Shown here in pieces: positions 21,271 to 33,005 of a stretch of 64,000 bases of DNA (within the stretch, counting starts at the first letter, position 1; each line of letters begins with the position of its first letter). The stretch covers positions 20,159-84,158 of the forward strand of contig JAQNDB010000459.1 of assembly GCA_029204045.2 (NCBI GenBank), in the 5' to 3' direction. The DNA comes from Tillandsia leiboldiana. Taxonomy: Eukaryota; Streptophyta; Magnoliopsida; Poales; Bromeliaceae. The notes under the pieces are model-generated. The model was not told the DNA's origin, ran no database searches, and was given only the letters and a program-made list of their open reading frames with translations. The position numbers and the translations under genes were made by a program.

Positions 21271-23986
21271 CACAAACAACGCCTACTCCATCGAGGCGTC
21301 CCAAATCTGAAATACAAAATCCTCAGGTACAATAACCCAGAACTCAACAGGGAGGGTAACCTGAAATAATACATCAGTGTACAGGCTCTCAGTACAAGTC
21401 ATATCCTCACTACAATAATCTCTCAAAAGCAGAAATAAAACTAATCTACTGACTATACTACAAATCTCCAATGTGGGGGTACAGCCACTCTCCAAAGACA
21501 GGTAGGGATCTAGCTCGCGATTCCCTCGCCTCGAACAGCAACAGCAGAATCAGCATCTCCCACAGATGACTCTGCAAAACAAATGAGAGGAAAGAAAGAG
21601 GAGGGGGAGAACCCCCAACGGGTGTGAGAACTACATCAACCCGTAATTCTCAGTGGGTACCGCCACCAAGCCCGACGGTCTGCCCACTAAGTCTACTAGA
21701 GGTATAAGATAACAATGCAGTAAAAACTGAACAAGAAAAGCTGGAGATACCCTACAGCTACCATGACTCTATCTAAATGCTCAATAGGTGATACAGATGA
21801 AAAGATATGCAACTAATCGCACCCAAGGTGTTCAATCGACCCAATCGAACTGATTGCCTCATAGGGTCCAGTCAAGCTTGCGCCCACCTACTGCCACACA
21901 TTCACAAGAGGACGGGACTTACGTAGGGTGTCCGTGACTGCCAAAACTGGCCCAGCCAGAGGGACTACGTCGACAAGTCGCGATACAAAAGTAATAGGCC
22001 CACTCCGGACGGGGCACTCGAGGGGCGCGACCCCACCGAGGAAAAAGGTATCTGCACATCTCTGTCGAGCTCAAAGTGGCTCATGCAGGCTAAAATCAAA
22101 ATCGACGCTCACTCTCAGAACGGAAGGACTCAAGATCCTCAAACATCTCGTACGACGGTCGGAGTACTCACGACGACTCAGCTAACCAGCTCTCACGAAT
22201 CTCGAGACACTAACGAACTCAACCAACTCGTGGCACAAAACACACTGGCTGGAGATACTCCACAGCCGGGACCACCATCGACCCAAACGGCTCCCAAAAT
22301 GAAACACCCAACTCGCCACGCTAAACACACAGGCTGGAGGTACTCCACAGCCGGGATCGACCCACAACTCAGGGCTAACAAGACTAGTCGGACGACACTC
22401 AATGACCCGGGACCACCGTCAACCCAAACGGTTCCCAACAACACTAGCACAGGTCTAAACTCAGCTACTAGACTCCACTTAGCCCCCAGGCACGAGTGCA
22501 ACAATGTCCCACAATAACCTGACTACTCGGCCCACTACCCGGGCGAGGAAAATCTATGTCCAGGAAAAGATGCAAAGTGTGGGATATCTAAAGCATAAAA
22601 GAACCTAGCCCAAGTGAAGGTTCTCTACTAGTCTGGTTAAACATGCAACATATGACGGGGTGCTAGGTCAAGTTCCAATTATAGCATTTAAATAAACTGA
22701 ACATAAATAAGGAACACTAACGGATATGATCACCAAAAATCAAATCAAATAAGCCTCATCTCCCTAAACATGCTCTCAACTAGCATAGGTGAATAAACCA
22801 TTAAATATATATAATATCTCGAAAGTACCCAACATGTACAATAAATCATGTAAGCCTCAATCCACATGAACTATATCATTCGTATGCTTACATCTCAATC
22901 TTATAGGTTGTACATTAAATTATGCATGCTATCAATCCCATAGGGGAACACTGCTCCTATGTAAGCTCTCAATTACCATAACATGGATGACAATATCATG
23001 CAAGCTCACATTAATATAACATGAATATCGTAACTTGAAATTTCTCAAACAAAATACCATTACCAAGCTCACATCTCAACCAAATATCAGTACACTAACA
23101 TGCATGCATTCTATCGGATAGAATTAGAGAACCGTCCACCGGTTCTGGAGACGAAGCAACCCACCTGAATCGCTTTCCGCAGGCAAAGCCGAAGTCAGTG
23201 AAGTGCGCAGTCACTCACTTACAAAATCCGCCGAAACTGCACCCTCGACACTCAGTCGCACAAACCTCTGCCCAAACCAACATCACAGCCAACAACACAC
23301 TAATCAATACCCCACACATACAAAGCAGTGCTTGCTGTTTTTACAGTCCAGCAAAGAGAAAGGGGATTTTCACCTGCGTGCAGTCCTCTGAAAAATCTAG
23401 AAAAAATCACGGTTGCAATCCTCGCGACGAGTAGATGCGAATCGTGTACTTATACACCTTATTCCGACACCTGTAGGACAAGATACAAATAGAACATCGC
23501 GGTAAGCCAAACTATCCACAATCGCAAATCTGCGGAAAATCAGTCCCAAAGAAGCTTAAATATCACCTTCGAAGAGTCCTAAAAAAATTCCAATAAAAAT
23601 ACAGGTATGTTCCTCTCGAAGGGTAGATGTCGATCGAGTCCTCATACGTCTCGTTCCGAAGCCCATAGGCTGAGAAATCCCAACAATACTCCACCGCTGT
23701 CCAAAACCTCACAGCGGTATAAGGGGTCAAAAGATACCTCGGGAACCATGCCAAAAACTCAAATGAGACAAAGTAATCAATACAAAAATCGGCTCAAAAT
23801 TTTATCGGAGTAATCCAGGGGGTCTTGCGGGCTGAGAAGCTACGGTGGAAGCCAAAATCCAAGAAGCGTCGAAGTGCGCCGCGTCGTAGAAAACGCCGAC
23901 GTCGCGGCCTCCAAAAAATCTGTAAATCCCTCACAAGATGGAGCACAAGAAGTGGAACAAGAATGCTTAAGGGCTCTGTCGCAGGG
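21271..23986 (-). repeat. Degenerate gypsy LTR of element H, interrupted by F2
   Basis: Shares with the A and G LTRs the block ACTCTGCAAAACAAA (21570 region) followed by a 'gtgagaactac...cagtgggta...cccactaag' layout, and later the block around 23350-23620 with TTTCACCT and AAAATCC motifs. It is far more diverged than A, E or G, so it is older or from another subfamily. The exact left boundary is not clear. The right end at 23986 is where F2 begins; the remaining U3 should lie beyond F2, outside the window. No gene is visible. Confidence 0.6.
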
Positions 23987-24231
23987 TGTTAAGGAATTTG
24001 TTTTGGCGTATTTCGTGAAAGTGTTTAAGTCTTGAAGATTGAAGATGAAGATGTTTGGATCATATACCTCAATCTCAAGAAAGAAGAATTCAAAAGGATC
24101 AGGTACGTTTAACTAAATAATATTGGTGATCCGCATACTTCTTATAGTGTAGAAACACTTGGATGGGTTTTTAATTGCATAAAAATCAGAAAACTGGACT
24201 GTTATATGTTCAGGATCTGGATAAGAGTATT

Positions 24232-24443
24232 CCAGTCCGGACCCCGAATGTAGGTAGGTTCATGCGGAATTTCAGTCCGGATCGGCCATGGTTCAGTCCG
24301 GACCCCGAACGTGGATTCTGCAGAAATCGCATGAACAGTCCGGACCGTGGTTCTTTCAGTCCGGACCCCGAACACGATTTTTCAGGAATTCTCTGAAAAA
24401 TGACGACAGTCCGGATCACGCTAAATCCAGTCCGGACCGTTAT
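24232..24443 (+). repeat. Array of seven AGTCCGGA palindromes (F2 LTR, U3)
   Basis: AGTCCGGA occurs seven times, with right-hand contexts CCCCGAA (three), CCGT (two) and TCGG or TCAC. It corresponds to the array at 20565-20790 in F1, with a different copy number and order. Confidence 0.8.
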
Positions 24444-24805
24444 GCGGGAAAAAGTTTGTTAAAGTCAGTTTTTGATTCTTATCCTCTTCCAAAGGTTTCT
24501 AACCTATAAGTAAACCCTAATTTTATCTTTTACGGTAATCCACAATAAGTTTTGTATTCCGTAAATGAACGAGAAAAATTAACGGAGAAAAACTTAGAAA
24601 AATCCACATATAGAGAAGAAAGGAAATAACTAGATCTACTCTATGTTTCTTCATCTATATTGATTAATTTGATTCTAGGATTTCAAACTCAGCTTTTGAG
24701 TAGAATCAAATTAATGAATACTTAGATGGTATTTCCGATCTATCTTTGATCTAAGTATTCGGCGGATTTTGACCACCAACAAAACAACGATTTTCCCAAA
24801 AATCG

Positions 24806-24986
24806 GCGCGTGGATTCGCGTGGCCTTGTGGATTCAAGGTGCTATCGCTCTCGTGGATTCGGAGTGAGGTACGTTCGTCTGATCGAGACGTACTACTTGG
24901 TGGAGACTGTGGATTCGGTTGGACGTCGTGGATTCGACGTTGGACGCCGTGGATTCGGCGTTGGACGCAAATCGTGGATTCGAGGC
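24806..24986 (+). repeat. Array of GTGGATTC mini-hairpins (F2 LTR)
   Basis: GTGGATTC occurs at 24810, 24828, 24853, 24909, 24928, 24949 and 24974, with one degenerate unit at about 24874-24886. Stems include CGC/GCG, CCTT/AAGG, CGTC/GACG and ACGCC/GGCGT. The order matches F1 unit for unit. Confidence 0.75.
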
Positions 24987-24993
24987 GCGTTGC

Positions 24994-24998
24994 GGAGC
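24994..24998. repeat. Target-site duplication GGAGC, left of solo LTR C
   Basis: GGAGC directly before the LTR end TGTCACGCC; repeated at 29798-29802. Confidence 0.92.
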
Positions 24999-25091
24999 TG
25001 TCACGCCCCGAGTTCGAAAATCAGCGTCTAAATTTTTTTTTTTTTTTTTTTTTTAAATCAGAGTTGCAAAAACAGGTAGGGCAATGACAGA

Positions 25092-25155
25092 CCGCCACAT
25101 ATATAGAAGAGTCCCAATCCCCTATGGAATTGACCCTTTTCTATATATGCACGGC
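25092..25155 (-). other. Conserved terminal hairpin in LTR C
   Basis: Arms CATATATAGAA (25098-25108) and TTCTATATATG (25139-25149) pair perfectly over 11 bp and lie in a GCCGTGCATATA...TATATGTGGCGG frame shared with B and D LTRs. Confidence 0.72.
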
Positions 25156-25866
25156 TAGCTTGGCAACAACATCAGAGTACTAACTACGTACTACAAATAA
25201 CAACAACAAGTAAACTTTACAACTATCTTTACAAATATACAACTGAAATACAAATTCCTTATTCTCAAACATCTATTACATAACTTTTCGGCTGTCCAGG
25301 GTCAACCTCTATATCGATACCTTGCCAATTCGTCCCGACATCCCAACACCCGCTCGACCTGAAAAATGGTCACCCAGGGGGTGTGAGATACACTGTACAT
25401 GTATCCCAGTGGGCACGACGAGCCGAGAAATAACAGATCGTACCTACTGGTATACAATACTAGAGGATAGTAAAGATCACATTAGGTAAGCATTTATGAA
25501 GCGAATGAATAACCAACAGGAATATGTATAATCTTGACAGGAATATAATGAACCAAGCATGCTGAATAATTGTATAGGCAGGTATCAAACAAATGAATAT
25601 ATTCAAACCGAAATCAGGAATCATGAGATAAGAAAAAAGCAGACTAAAAGCAACATATGCATCAAATAAATGATATATCAAATTACCCAATTACAAGCCA
25701 CCATATTGGTCCCACAAGACCTCAGGCAAAACTGCCCACCTGGCACCACCTGGTTGACATTCCCCCCACAAGGGGTCACGGGTTGCTATTGCTAACCACT
25801 TTACCGGTAAAGAACATCGCTGCGGGTAATTACTCCGCTAATGTTCGTGAAGAACAACGGTGCGGG

Positions 25867-26985
25867 CGATCATAATGCAAATGCTCAAGCTCTCGGTCCA
25901 CTGACCGGGTAATCGGCAACAAGCCGGAAAATCCCCACTGGGATGCAACAGTGATATGATAACAACATCTCAACTCAATGCAAGGCCAACAACAAATCTC
26001 AACTCAATGCAAGACATATCTCAACTCATAGGAAGAAGCAGCAATGATATAACATGGATCAGAAGTGCTGATAATCAGATATAGTAAATATCCAGGAATC
26101 AAATCATAGTACTAGGAAGCAACTAAACATCAATCATGCAGACTAACCAACCATACAAAACTAAACACATATTTTTGAGAAAACCATTTTGAAAACAGGT
26201 TTTAGGTCCAAACCTCGAAGAGCTTTGCCTTTGTCCTATCAAACAAGAACAGACTCAGGCGACCCTACGATGTTCAGTAAAAAATATTTATTTAATAAAA
26301 CTATGTGTTTAGCAGTGTAGCATTTGATCAACAGGAAAGCAGGCTCGATCATAATGCAAATGCTCAAGCTCTCGGTCCACTGACCGGGTAATCGGCAACA
26401 AGCCGGGAAATCCCCACTGGGATGCAATATCAGAATCAACTGAATCTCAACTCACATGCAGGAATAATCAGCAACTATATATCATGGATCAGATATAATC
26501 AGGATAACAAGAATGCAATATCAGAAACCAACTGAGTCTCAACTTATATGCAAGAATAAGCAGCAACTATATATCATGGATCAGAGATAATCAGGATAAC
26601 AAGAATGTAATATCAGAAACCAACTGAGTCTCAACTTATATGCAAGAATAAGCAGCAACTATATATCATGGATCAGATATAATCAGGAAGTACTGATAAT
26701 CAGGTATATAACCTAGCAAATGACCAATCAGGCATGGCAAATGTCCAGAAATAAGTCATAATATTTGGAAGCAACTCAGAATCAATCATGCAGAACTAAA
26801 AATCTTTTTAGGAAAACAATTTGAAAACATGTTTTGTGTGCAAACCTCGAAGAGCTATGCCTTCGTCCTATCAAACAAGAACAGACTCCGGCGACTCTGC
26901 GATGCTTGGAGACAAAACATGGGTTGACTAAAAACATGTTTATAGCAAAACCAGAACTGATCAAAAGGAATACAGGCTCAATTAT
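25867..26985. repeat. Imperfect tandem duplication inside LTR C
   Basis: A block starting CGATCATAATGCAAATGC at 25867 recurs at about 26347, and a block with CCTCGAAGAGCTNTGCCT near 26213 recurs near 26846. The two copies are about 480 and 640 bp. The second holds three tandem ~91-bp units starting at 26425, 26516 and 26608. Confidence 0.8.
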
Positions 26986-29797
26986 CAACTAGGCTACCAA
27001 AAACAGGGGTCCAACCAATACCGTACACAGAGGGCCGAAATGATAAAGCCCGGACCGAAGATAAACCCACCTGTCAAATCGCAGGCGACTAGACTGAATC
27101 AACTGTACGCTCAGAACCAGATGCAAACTGGACAGACCTGAATCAAACATACTGATCAGGGATCGATTTTAACTCTAACTTATTTCAAGTCAACTTAACC
27201 CTTTTTAGCACTGTTTTCGCTCGTTCTTTCTACTGGAAACTCATTTTAACGAGCCGTCACTTCCAGCAGGTGACTTTTAACTTGCTGAACACCGTGCTCA
27301 CACATTTGTGGCAGCACGCATCCCGAGGAAAACTTCGGGCCATAAAACACTCCTCTAACATAGCCATTTTGCATTTTTGTTTCTCCGGATTATCGAAACC
27401 TAAATCTAATGCGAGCATCGCGTCCAGTGACCCCAAATTAGTCTAGAGCTCACTGTTACAGTTTTTCAAACAGTCCAAAAATAGGACTTTGGCTAAACAT
27501 TTCTTCTAGAGCTTGATTACATTAGAACTCAACTTCTACTTAACCAGAACCAATTCTGCATGAACCACATGCTTAAAATACCTCAAGAATCACTATGCCT
27601 GCCCTAGTGCAACACAGAAGTTGCTGGATCAAAAGATCCAACACCTTAGCTCTCTACCATCAAGCACCATGCTCCAAACATCAATCCTCACAGATCTTGT
27701 TTGATCTGAAGTGAGCATCAAGCTCAGGGAATGTTTTGGAGCAACTTTCATATTTGAATCGAAAGCTAATTCCAATTATTTCTTCTCTCAGGCATTTTAT
27801 CAAACACCTAATATGCACTGTTCACATATAAGTACCCAAGCCATTGCCAGCCTTGGTTCTCTGCAACCACAGCACCTGGAGCAATTTATCATGGATAAAC
27901 TTAATCTACTAAGTTTCTGGAGCATTTTCCCCTCAACTTGGAGCAGGCCACAACCCTCAGGTTGGCCGCGGCTTGGGGAAGAAGATGAAGCCCATGCTTT
28001 GAAAATCGTGACCAATCGACCAGGGAGTCTGGGATCAAACCACTTGCACAAACCTTCCTAAAAGCTCAAGGCAAACTCACCTGGACCTGTGCCCGGCGAC
28101 AGGGCACGACGGCGGCGGCGGTGGAGCAAAGCTCGGTTTGGAGCTTCAACCCATTAATGGCGAATTTTGATAGAAGCATTTTGAAGCACTCCAACATGGA
28201 TGGAATTGTTCCTCTGGTCCATACAAAGCTTCCCGACCAACTCTCCCCAGCCGGAGTTGACCGGAATGCCGGCGGCCGCGTTTTGGTCCATTCTCGGGTT
28301 ATCCATGGCACCTTGGATTTCAAGCTGCATGGCAGCCATGCAATAGCATGGTTGGGATCCCCTAGGTCCCAGCAAGTGTTCTGGGTAGGTGGCCGGCGTC
28401 GGAGAAGCTCGCCGGCACCGGAGCAGCAAGCTCGGCCGAAGTGCACAAAATCCCAAAACTAGGGTTTAGTTCTGCCATCATTTGGCTTGATCAAACTCCA
28501 CCAAATTTGGTGGAGTTGATCACTGACTCCAACAGTAAAAGTCCTTCATTTTATTTCCCACTTTGGTTCAGTGGTTGCGGAGTTCTTCCGAGGCGGAGCA
28601 TTTCTAGGTTTCCGGCGAGACCTTCCTCCCGCTGGGCAACCAACATGCATGGGGGCTCGGGCTTGTGCAGGGAAAATCCTAAGAGCCAAATTAGGCTTCT
28701 GCTATGGGTCTAGGGTGCAATCATCCATTGGTTTGGAATCCTTACCTTAGCCGGAGTTGTGGAAGAGAGGAAGAAGCCGGTTCTTGGTCCCTCCTCCACG
28801 CGCAACCTCGGCAAGCTCCAGGAACACTCCACAGGCACCAGGGAATCTTCAGAGTATTCCAGATCAACTCAGGGAAAACTTTGGTTCAACCTTCTCTTTC
28901 TCTCTCTCTCTCTCGGGTTCTTCTCCTCGGGTTGGCCTCAATGGAGATGGTTCCTCAGCCATTCCCGCACCAGAGCTATAAAGAATAACTCCTGGGAGTT
29001 ATAAAAACTCAAGAGTCACCTCGTGTAACTCTCACACGAGTAGCCCAAAATCCAAATGGACTTAAAGCAAATTTTTCAAATAACCCCCTTCACTATTATC
29101 CCTAAACTCTAGGGTCCCATTTGTAGGTAACAAATGAACCCAGAACCCTCAACAAGTAGCCTCACAAATTTTGGTACATAAAATACTAGCCTTTTTGCAA
29201 AAATACTCACTTTTTTAATGTATTTCACGCTTTTCGAGGCACTTGAGTCGCCGAAACTGAAAATGGACTTCGCCACAACGTCCGGCTCGTCGAGACCTTC
29301 AAAAAAGCCTATTTACTTGTTTGATTTGGCGCTCGTATGAAATCTCGGGCCATCTTGTTCTGTATGTCGCAAACCGACGCACGCACTTCGATGCACACGG
29401 ATCGCCAAACGCGAAAACCGTCAGTGCCATTGCGTTCAGAACGTCGAGAATAGTTAGGTTTGACTATGTCAGGGTTTCAGACAGTGAATCGGCCAATAGT
29501 GGTCGAAAGGGGATTTGAAACATAGGGTTACTATTCACAACTTAAGTTGTGGGAACCGTTCTTCTTTGCTATTTTGCGGAAGATCCGACCGTTGGATCGT
29601 CGACAAGTGAATATGAACTTTTCAGGTTTCGTCGAAACGATCGCAATGGTGCTCTCGGATTTTCGAGATCAGGCCCCGATCAAAAGTTGATATTTCTGGG
29701 CCACTATTGATCCACTAAGTCCCTATTTTGCCAAAATTATTAATTAAATAAATTCCAAAAGTATTTCAAAATCTTTAAATTTTTTTAGAGTACTACA

Positions 29798-29802
29798 GGA
29801 GC
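29798..29802. repeat. Target-site duplication GGAGC, right of solo LTR C
   Basis: GGAGC directly follows ACTACA and pairs with 24994-24998. Confidence 0.92.
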
Positions 29803-30087
29803 GAGCGGAGAAGATCAACTAGGAGCGTATGGAAAAAGGTTGAGTCGTGTGTGAGTACGTTATATCACCTATGTACGTGTTTGATTCTAGTGGATTTCAC
29901 CGTGTGATCGGTCCCGTAGTTTTTTACTCCTGGTTTGGAGTTTTCCACGTAAAATCTCTGCATGTTATTTACATTTCCGCATTGGGTTATTTTTACGCAA
30001 AGATTTTAGAGTGTTTATTGTTTACACCTATTCACCCCCCTCTAGGTGTTTTTTTCCCTGTTCAGATCCATATAGTTATAACCCACA
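29803..30087 (+). repeat. F2 5' LTR, final part
   Basis: Continues the F2 LTR after C and matches the reverse complement of F1 19746-20030, including the CACCCCCCTCTAGGTGTTTT stretch. Ends ACCCACA at 30087. Confidence 0.88.
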
Positions 30088-30089
30088 AG

Positions 30090-30101
30090 TGGTATCAGAG
30101 C
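30090..30101 (+). other. Primer-binding site of F2
   Basis: TGGTATCAGAGC, complementary to initiator tRNA-Met, two bases after the LTR end. Confidence 0.9.
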
Positions 30102-30120
30102 GGGAATAGGGTTGTAAACA

Positions 30121-30252
30121 ATGGTTGAAGGTGGAAACATCAACAGACCACCGTTCTTCGATGGAACAAACTATGCTTATTGGAAAGTACGCATGAGAGC
30201 GTTTTTAATTTCCATCGATGAACGGGTGTGGCAATCAATCGAGTTTGGATGG
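30121..30252 (+). pseudogene. F2 copia gag, first 44 codons
   Basis: Starts MVEGGNINRPPFFDGTNYAY and differs from F1 gag by only a few residues over the shared stretch (for example RAFLISIDERVW against KAFLISINERVW). It is cut at codon 44 by the left end of B1 (TGTCACGCC at 30253). The last five bases, GATGG, should be the B1 target duplication; the partner copy lies outside the window. The rest of gag and pol would continue right of B1. Confidence 0.88.
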
Positions 30253-30354
30253 TGTCACGCCCCGGGGGTTTTTCGGTAAAGCTAAGCGGAAAAAGCGTAT
30301 ATATATTTTTTTCTTTATGAATAAGTATCGACCTCTCTCCAGTGCGTGTCAGAC

Positions 30355-30414
30355 CCGCCACATATACAAATTCACTCTTCAATCGGATAGAGTCTCTTTT
30401 GTATATGCACGGCG
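30355..30414 (-). other. Conserved terminal hairpin, B1 3' LTR
   Basis: Arms CATATACAAA (30361-30370) and TTTGTATATG (30398-30407), within GCCGTGCATATAC...GTATATGTGGCGG of the minus strand. Confidence 0.72.
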
Positions 30415-31634
30415 TCACATTTACAACAGCAATAACAACCATATTCTTTAACCACACACTCACAGTGAACAAGGAAGGGAAGGTAATTTCATTCAATCAC
30501 ATCAGGAGTTTAACTACGGATTTTGCAAACGGTGTCCACACGACACCCAGTTTTTGAAAACATTTACACATTCACACTAAAGCAGCCATACCTTTTTGAA
30601 AGGATAAATCCAGGGGTTTGCCAAGGTTGTGCCCACACGGCACTTAGTTTGGAAAGCATTTTCTAAACCATTTTGTTAGTTGTAAACTACGCCGCATAAA
30701 AGTCCATAAAAGTATATCAAATCCACAGTGCTAACTAATTGACTATCCAACAACCCACATGATCCACATTCAAGCAAATTAACTAACAGTTAGACTGAAA
30801 GGAGAAATGAGATAAACCGAAACAGAAATAGCGTAATAAAGCCTCATACGGCTAAGGTCCTCTCGACGCAGTCTCACCACCGTCCCAGTTATTATACCTA
30901 GTCGAACCTGTCACAGTGTGGGAAGTTAGTGACAAATAAAGTAGAAGTTTCAACAATTTATAATAGCTTTAAAATAAAACAAGTACACCGGAACCTTTCG
31001 CTTTTCCACCTTATTTGTTCACCTCACTTGATTTAATTACACCTGGTACCTGTCGGGGAGTCGACGATCTCCCCTCGTGCACAATCACTTTACTTACATG
31101 ATGCTTTTAACCCCTTTCATCGTACTAGTGCGGCACTTTTAGCTGGCGTGAAGGGGTCCCCACTAGCACCTACACAAATCGTGGGGCACACGGGTCATTC
31201 AGACCACTCTTCCGGAAAAGTACACCTATACGGAGGCCAATCCACCAGTGTACGTGCAGCATCCAAAAACATGGTTTGCCGAAGTCGGCGTGTATCAAGC
31301 ACCGCGACCCTCAGTCGCCACAATTTTAATAATGAAAGAACAATACACATTCATGCGAAAGGTTTAACAGTTCATCTACTATATTAGACAGGTTATTAAG
31401 TCTTATACGATGATATAGTGCACTTATTGCACTTGTTGCACTTATTGCAAGGGTACCCACCTGGTTGCGGAAAGATCGGAGCACTTGGATCTTTTAACAC
31501 ACTCCCGCTGCACACCTGGACCTAGAGAAGTCACCAAAAGTGATAGTTAATAAAATGCACTAACACTACGGAAACGAAAATCCAAAACTAACCCTGTGAT
31601 GAAAAACCCAAGAAACGACGCTCCTACAACACTT

Positions 31635-32248
31635 GACGGTGCCCCGCGCGGACGCTGCCGCCCGCGGATGCCCCGCGCGGCCCGAAACCGCACGGTGTGC
31701 GTCCGCGGGCGGCGCCCGCCTACCCAGCGGGTGCCCCGTGCGGCGCGTGCCCGCGGCGACGCCCGCGCGGCAAGCGCCCGCCCTTGGGCGCCCCGCGCGG
31801 CACAAGGCCGCGCGGTGCGTTGTCCGCGGCGGCGCCCGCGCGGCATGCGCCCGCCCGCGGGCGCCCAGCGTGGCACATGGCCGCGCGGTTGCGTGCCCGG
31901 GGCGGCGCCCGCGCGGCGCCCACGCAGCATGCGCCCGTCTTCGGGCGCCCCGCGCGGCACAAGGCCGCGCGGTGCGTCGCCTGCAGGCGGCGCCCGCCTG
32001 GCGCACACCCGCCCGCGGGCGCCTCGCGCGGCGCAAGGCCGCGCGGTGCACGCCCGGGGGCGGCGCCCGCGCGGCGCTGCCCGCCCGCGGGCGCCTCGCG
32101 CGGCGCTGCCCGCCCGCGGGCGCCCCGCGCGCGCAAGGCCGCGCGGTTGCGCGCCCGGGGGCGGCGCCCGCGCGGCGTCCGCGTCGCTTGCCCGCTCGCG
32201 CCGTGCCCTAACGGCGCCCGCGTCGTTCGCTCGCCCGCGCCGTGCCCT
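31635..32248. repeat. GC-rich CpG array in B1 3' LTR
   Basis: About 600 bp of imperfect repeats built from GCGCCCGCGCGGC, GCCCGCGGGCGCC and GGCCGCGCGGT, almost all C and G and dense in CpG. Open frames on both strands are by-products of the composition. Counterparts lie at 444-720, 37240-37745 and 44445-44920. Confidence 0.85.
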
Positions 32249-32564
32249 AGATCGTGTGGCGGGGTCGGTGATGACGACAGGGATGGAGACGGCGATGTAG
32301 ACAACGAAAAGACACGAGAAAACCCCATTAACGCAACAAAACGGAAACTACTTACCAAAAATCCCGACGGGGGAATCGACCGATTGCTCTTCTAATTCCG
32401 GTACGTTATTCGGGGTGGTCGGATTCCTCCGTCTTCTTCCTCTTTCTTTCCTTTTTCCTCCTACGGCTAGGGTTCTGCCTTTTTCTTCTCTTTTCTCCTC
32501 GTTCTCTCCGGCTAGGGTTTCTCCTTTTGCAAAAAGTGGCTTTTTTTTCCTTTTGGTACGTACA

Positions 32565-32706
32565 ATTAAATCCCACCCTTTTTAATTGTCACCAATTAAT
32601 TAATTCTTTAATTAATTAATCCTACGGGATAACCGACCTTTTAATACCCGTAACCGAATAACTAATTCTCTAATTAATTAATCACACGAGATAAACCAAC
32701 CTTTTT
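32565..32706. repeat. AT-rich tandem, two ~60-bp units (B1 LTR)
   Basis: Each unit has a TTTTAAT...GTNACC stretch, TAATTAATTAAT and an ACGRGATAA motif. B2 LTRs have three such units (38060-38260 and 45235-45430). Confidence 0.75.
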
Positions 32707-32967
32707 TCACGGAAAGCGTGTAGGATATTTTGCACGGGTTCCGATGCACGTTAAGTCACCGCGACACTAAAAACCCTGTTCCGGGAGATCCCTAAGTCGG
32801 ATTTCGGATCCGATTGCACCGCCGGTCATCATTTTTCGTGCTCTTTCACAGAAAAATACTCATGCAACACACCGACCGACTTACAGAAACTCGATAATTT
32901 CGATCCACTAAAAGGGGTACTTTATTAGAAGGAGGGTAAAATATTACTAAAAAGTCGTGTCATTACA

Positions 32968-32985
32968 CCACTCACACTTTATAAG
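32968..32985 (-). other. Polypurine-like tract of B1
   Basis: The minus strand ends AAAGTGTGAGTGG directly before the LTR start TGTAATGAC. It is interrupted by T and less pure than the tract of E. Confidence 0.6.
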
Positions 32986-33005
32986 AAGTTTCGTCCTCGA
33001 AACTT
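32986..33005 (-). other. Inverted repeat between pol stop and polypurine tract (B1)
   Basis: AAGTTTCG and CGAAACTT flank AGGA, eight base pairs, overlapping the pol stop codon. Confidence 0.65.

Larger units (their letters stand above)
23987..24998 (+). repeat. F2 5' LTR, first part
   Basis: Collinear with the reverse complement of F1 21015-20040. Contains the GTCCGGAC array (24232-24443) and the mini-hairpin array (24806-24986). Ends with target duplication GGAGC at the C insertion. Confidence 0.88.
24999..29797 (-). mobile_element. Solo LTR C (4,799 bp) of a large-LTR gypsy family
   Basis: TGTCACGCCCCGAG at the left and GAGTACTACA at the right give TG...CA ends on the minus strand, flanked by perfect GGAGC duplications, with no internal gag-pol. 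This is the expected product of recombination between the two LTRs of one element. It is related to D (45896-50061): both start TGTAGTACTC and share a near-palindrome in U3 and a terminal hairpin. Inside are a 22-base T run (25033-25054), a duplicated segment (25867-26985), three ~91-bp tandem units (26425-26695), a GC-rich stretch (28080-28970) with a CT run near 28900, and AT-rich U3. No host gene can be supported. Confidence 0.9.
23987..30252 (+). mobile_element. Ty1/copia element F2 (5' LTR and gag start; split by C and B1)
   Basis: The plus-strand LTR starts TGTTAAGGAATTTG at 23987 and ends at 30087, interrupted by solo LTR C (24999-29797). Without C it is about 1,297 bp, close to F1's 1,270 bp. 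A primer-binding site and gag start follow, and gag is cut after 44 codons by B1. The rest of F2 should lie right of B1, outside the window. Confidence 0.88.
30253..32967 (-). repeat. B1 3' LTR (2,715 bp)
   Basis: Bounded by TGTCACGCCCCGG and GTGTCATTACA. From left to right it holds the terminal hairpin (30355-30414), an AT-rich part, a GC-rich array (31635-32248) and an AATTAATTAA-rich tandem (32565-32706). It contains the uninterrupted target site later used by E (near 31206-31216). Long frames across the GC array on both strands are not genes. Confidence 0.92.

Noticed and set aside
22083..22517. 144-codon plus-strand frame in the H LTR
   Set aside because: Low-complexity Thr/Pro/Asn composition from diverged internal LTR repeats (ACCACCATCGACCCAAACGG-like blocks); antisense frames are equally open.
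28066..28446. Overlapping frames on both strands in LTR C around 28.1-28.5 kb
   Set aside because: GC-rich LTR segment, no domain seen, and frames on opposite strands compete; no evidence for a gene.
31596..32395. Long overlapping frames on both strands in the GC array (also 335-817, 37288-37710, 44488-44811)
   Set aside because: Open in several frames at once because the repeats lack A and T; Arg/Ala/Gly/Pro-only composition with no domain, and present in all B LTR copies regardless of phase.
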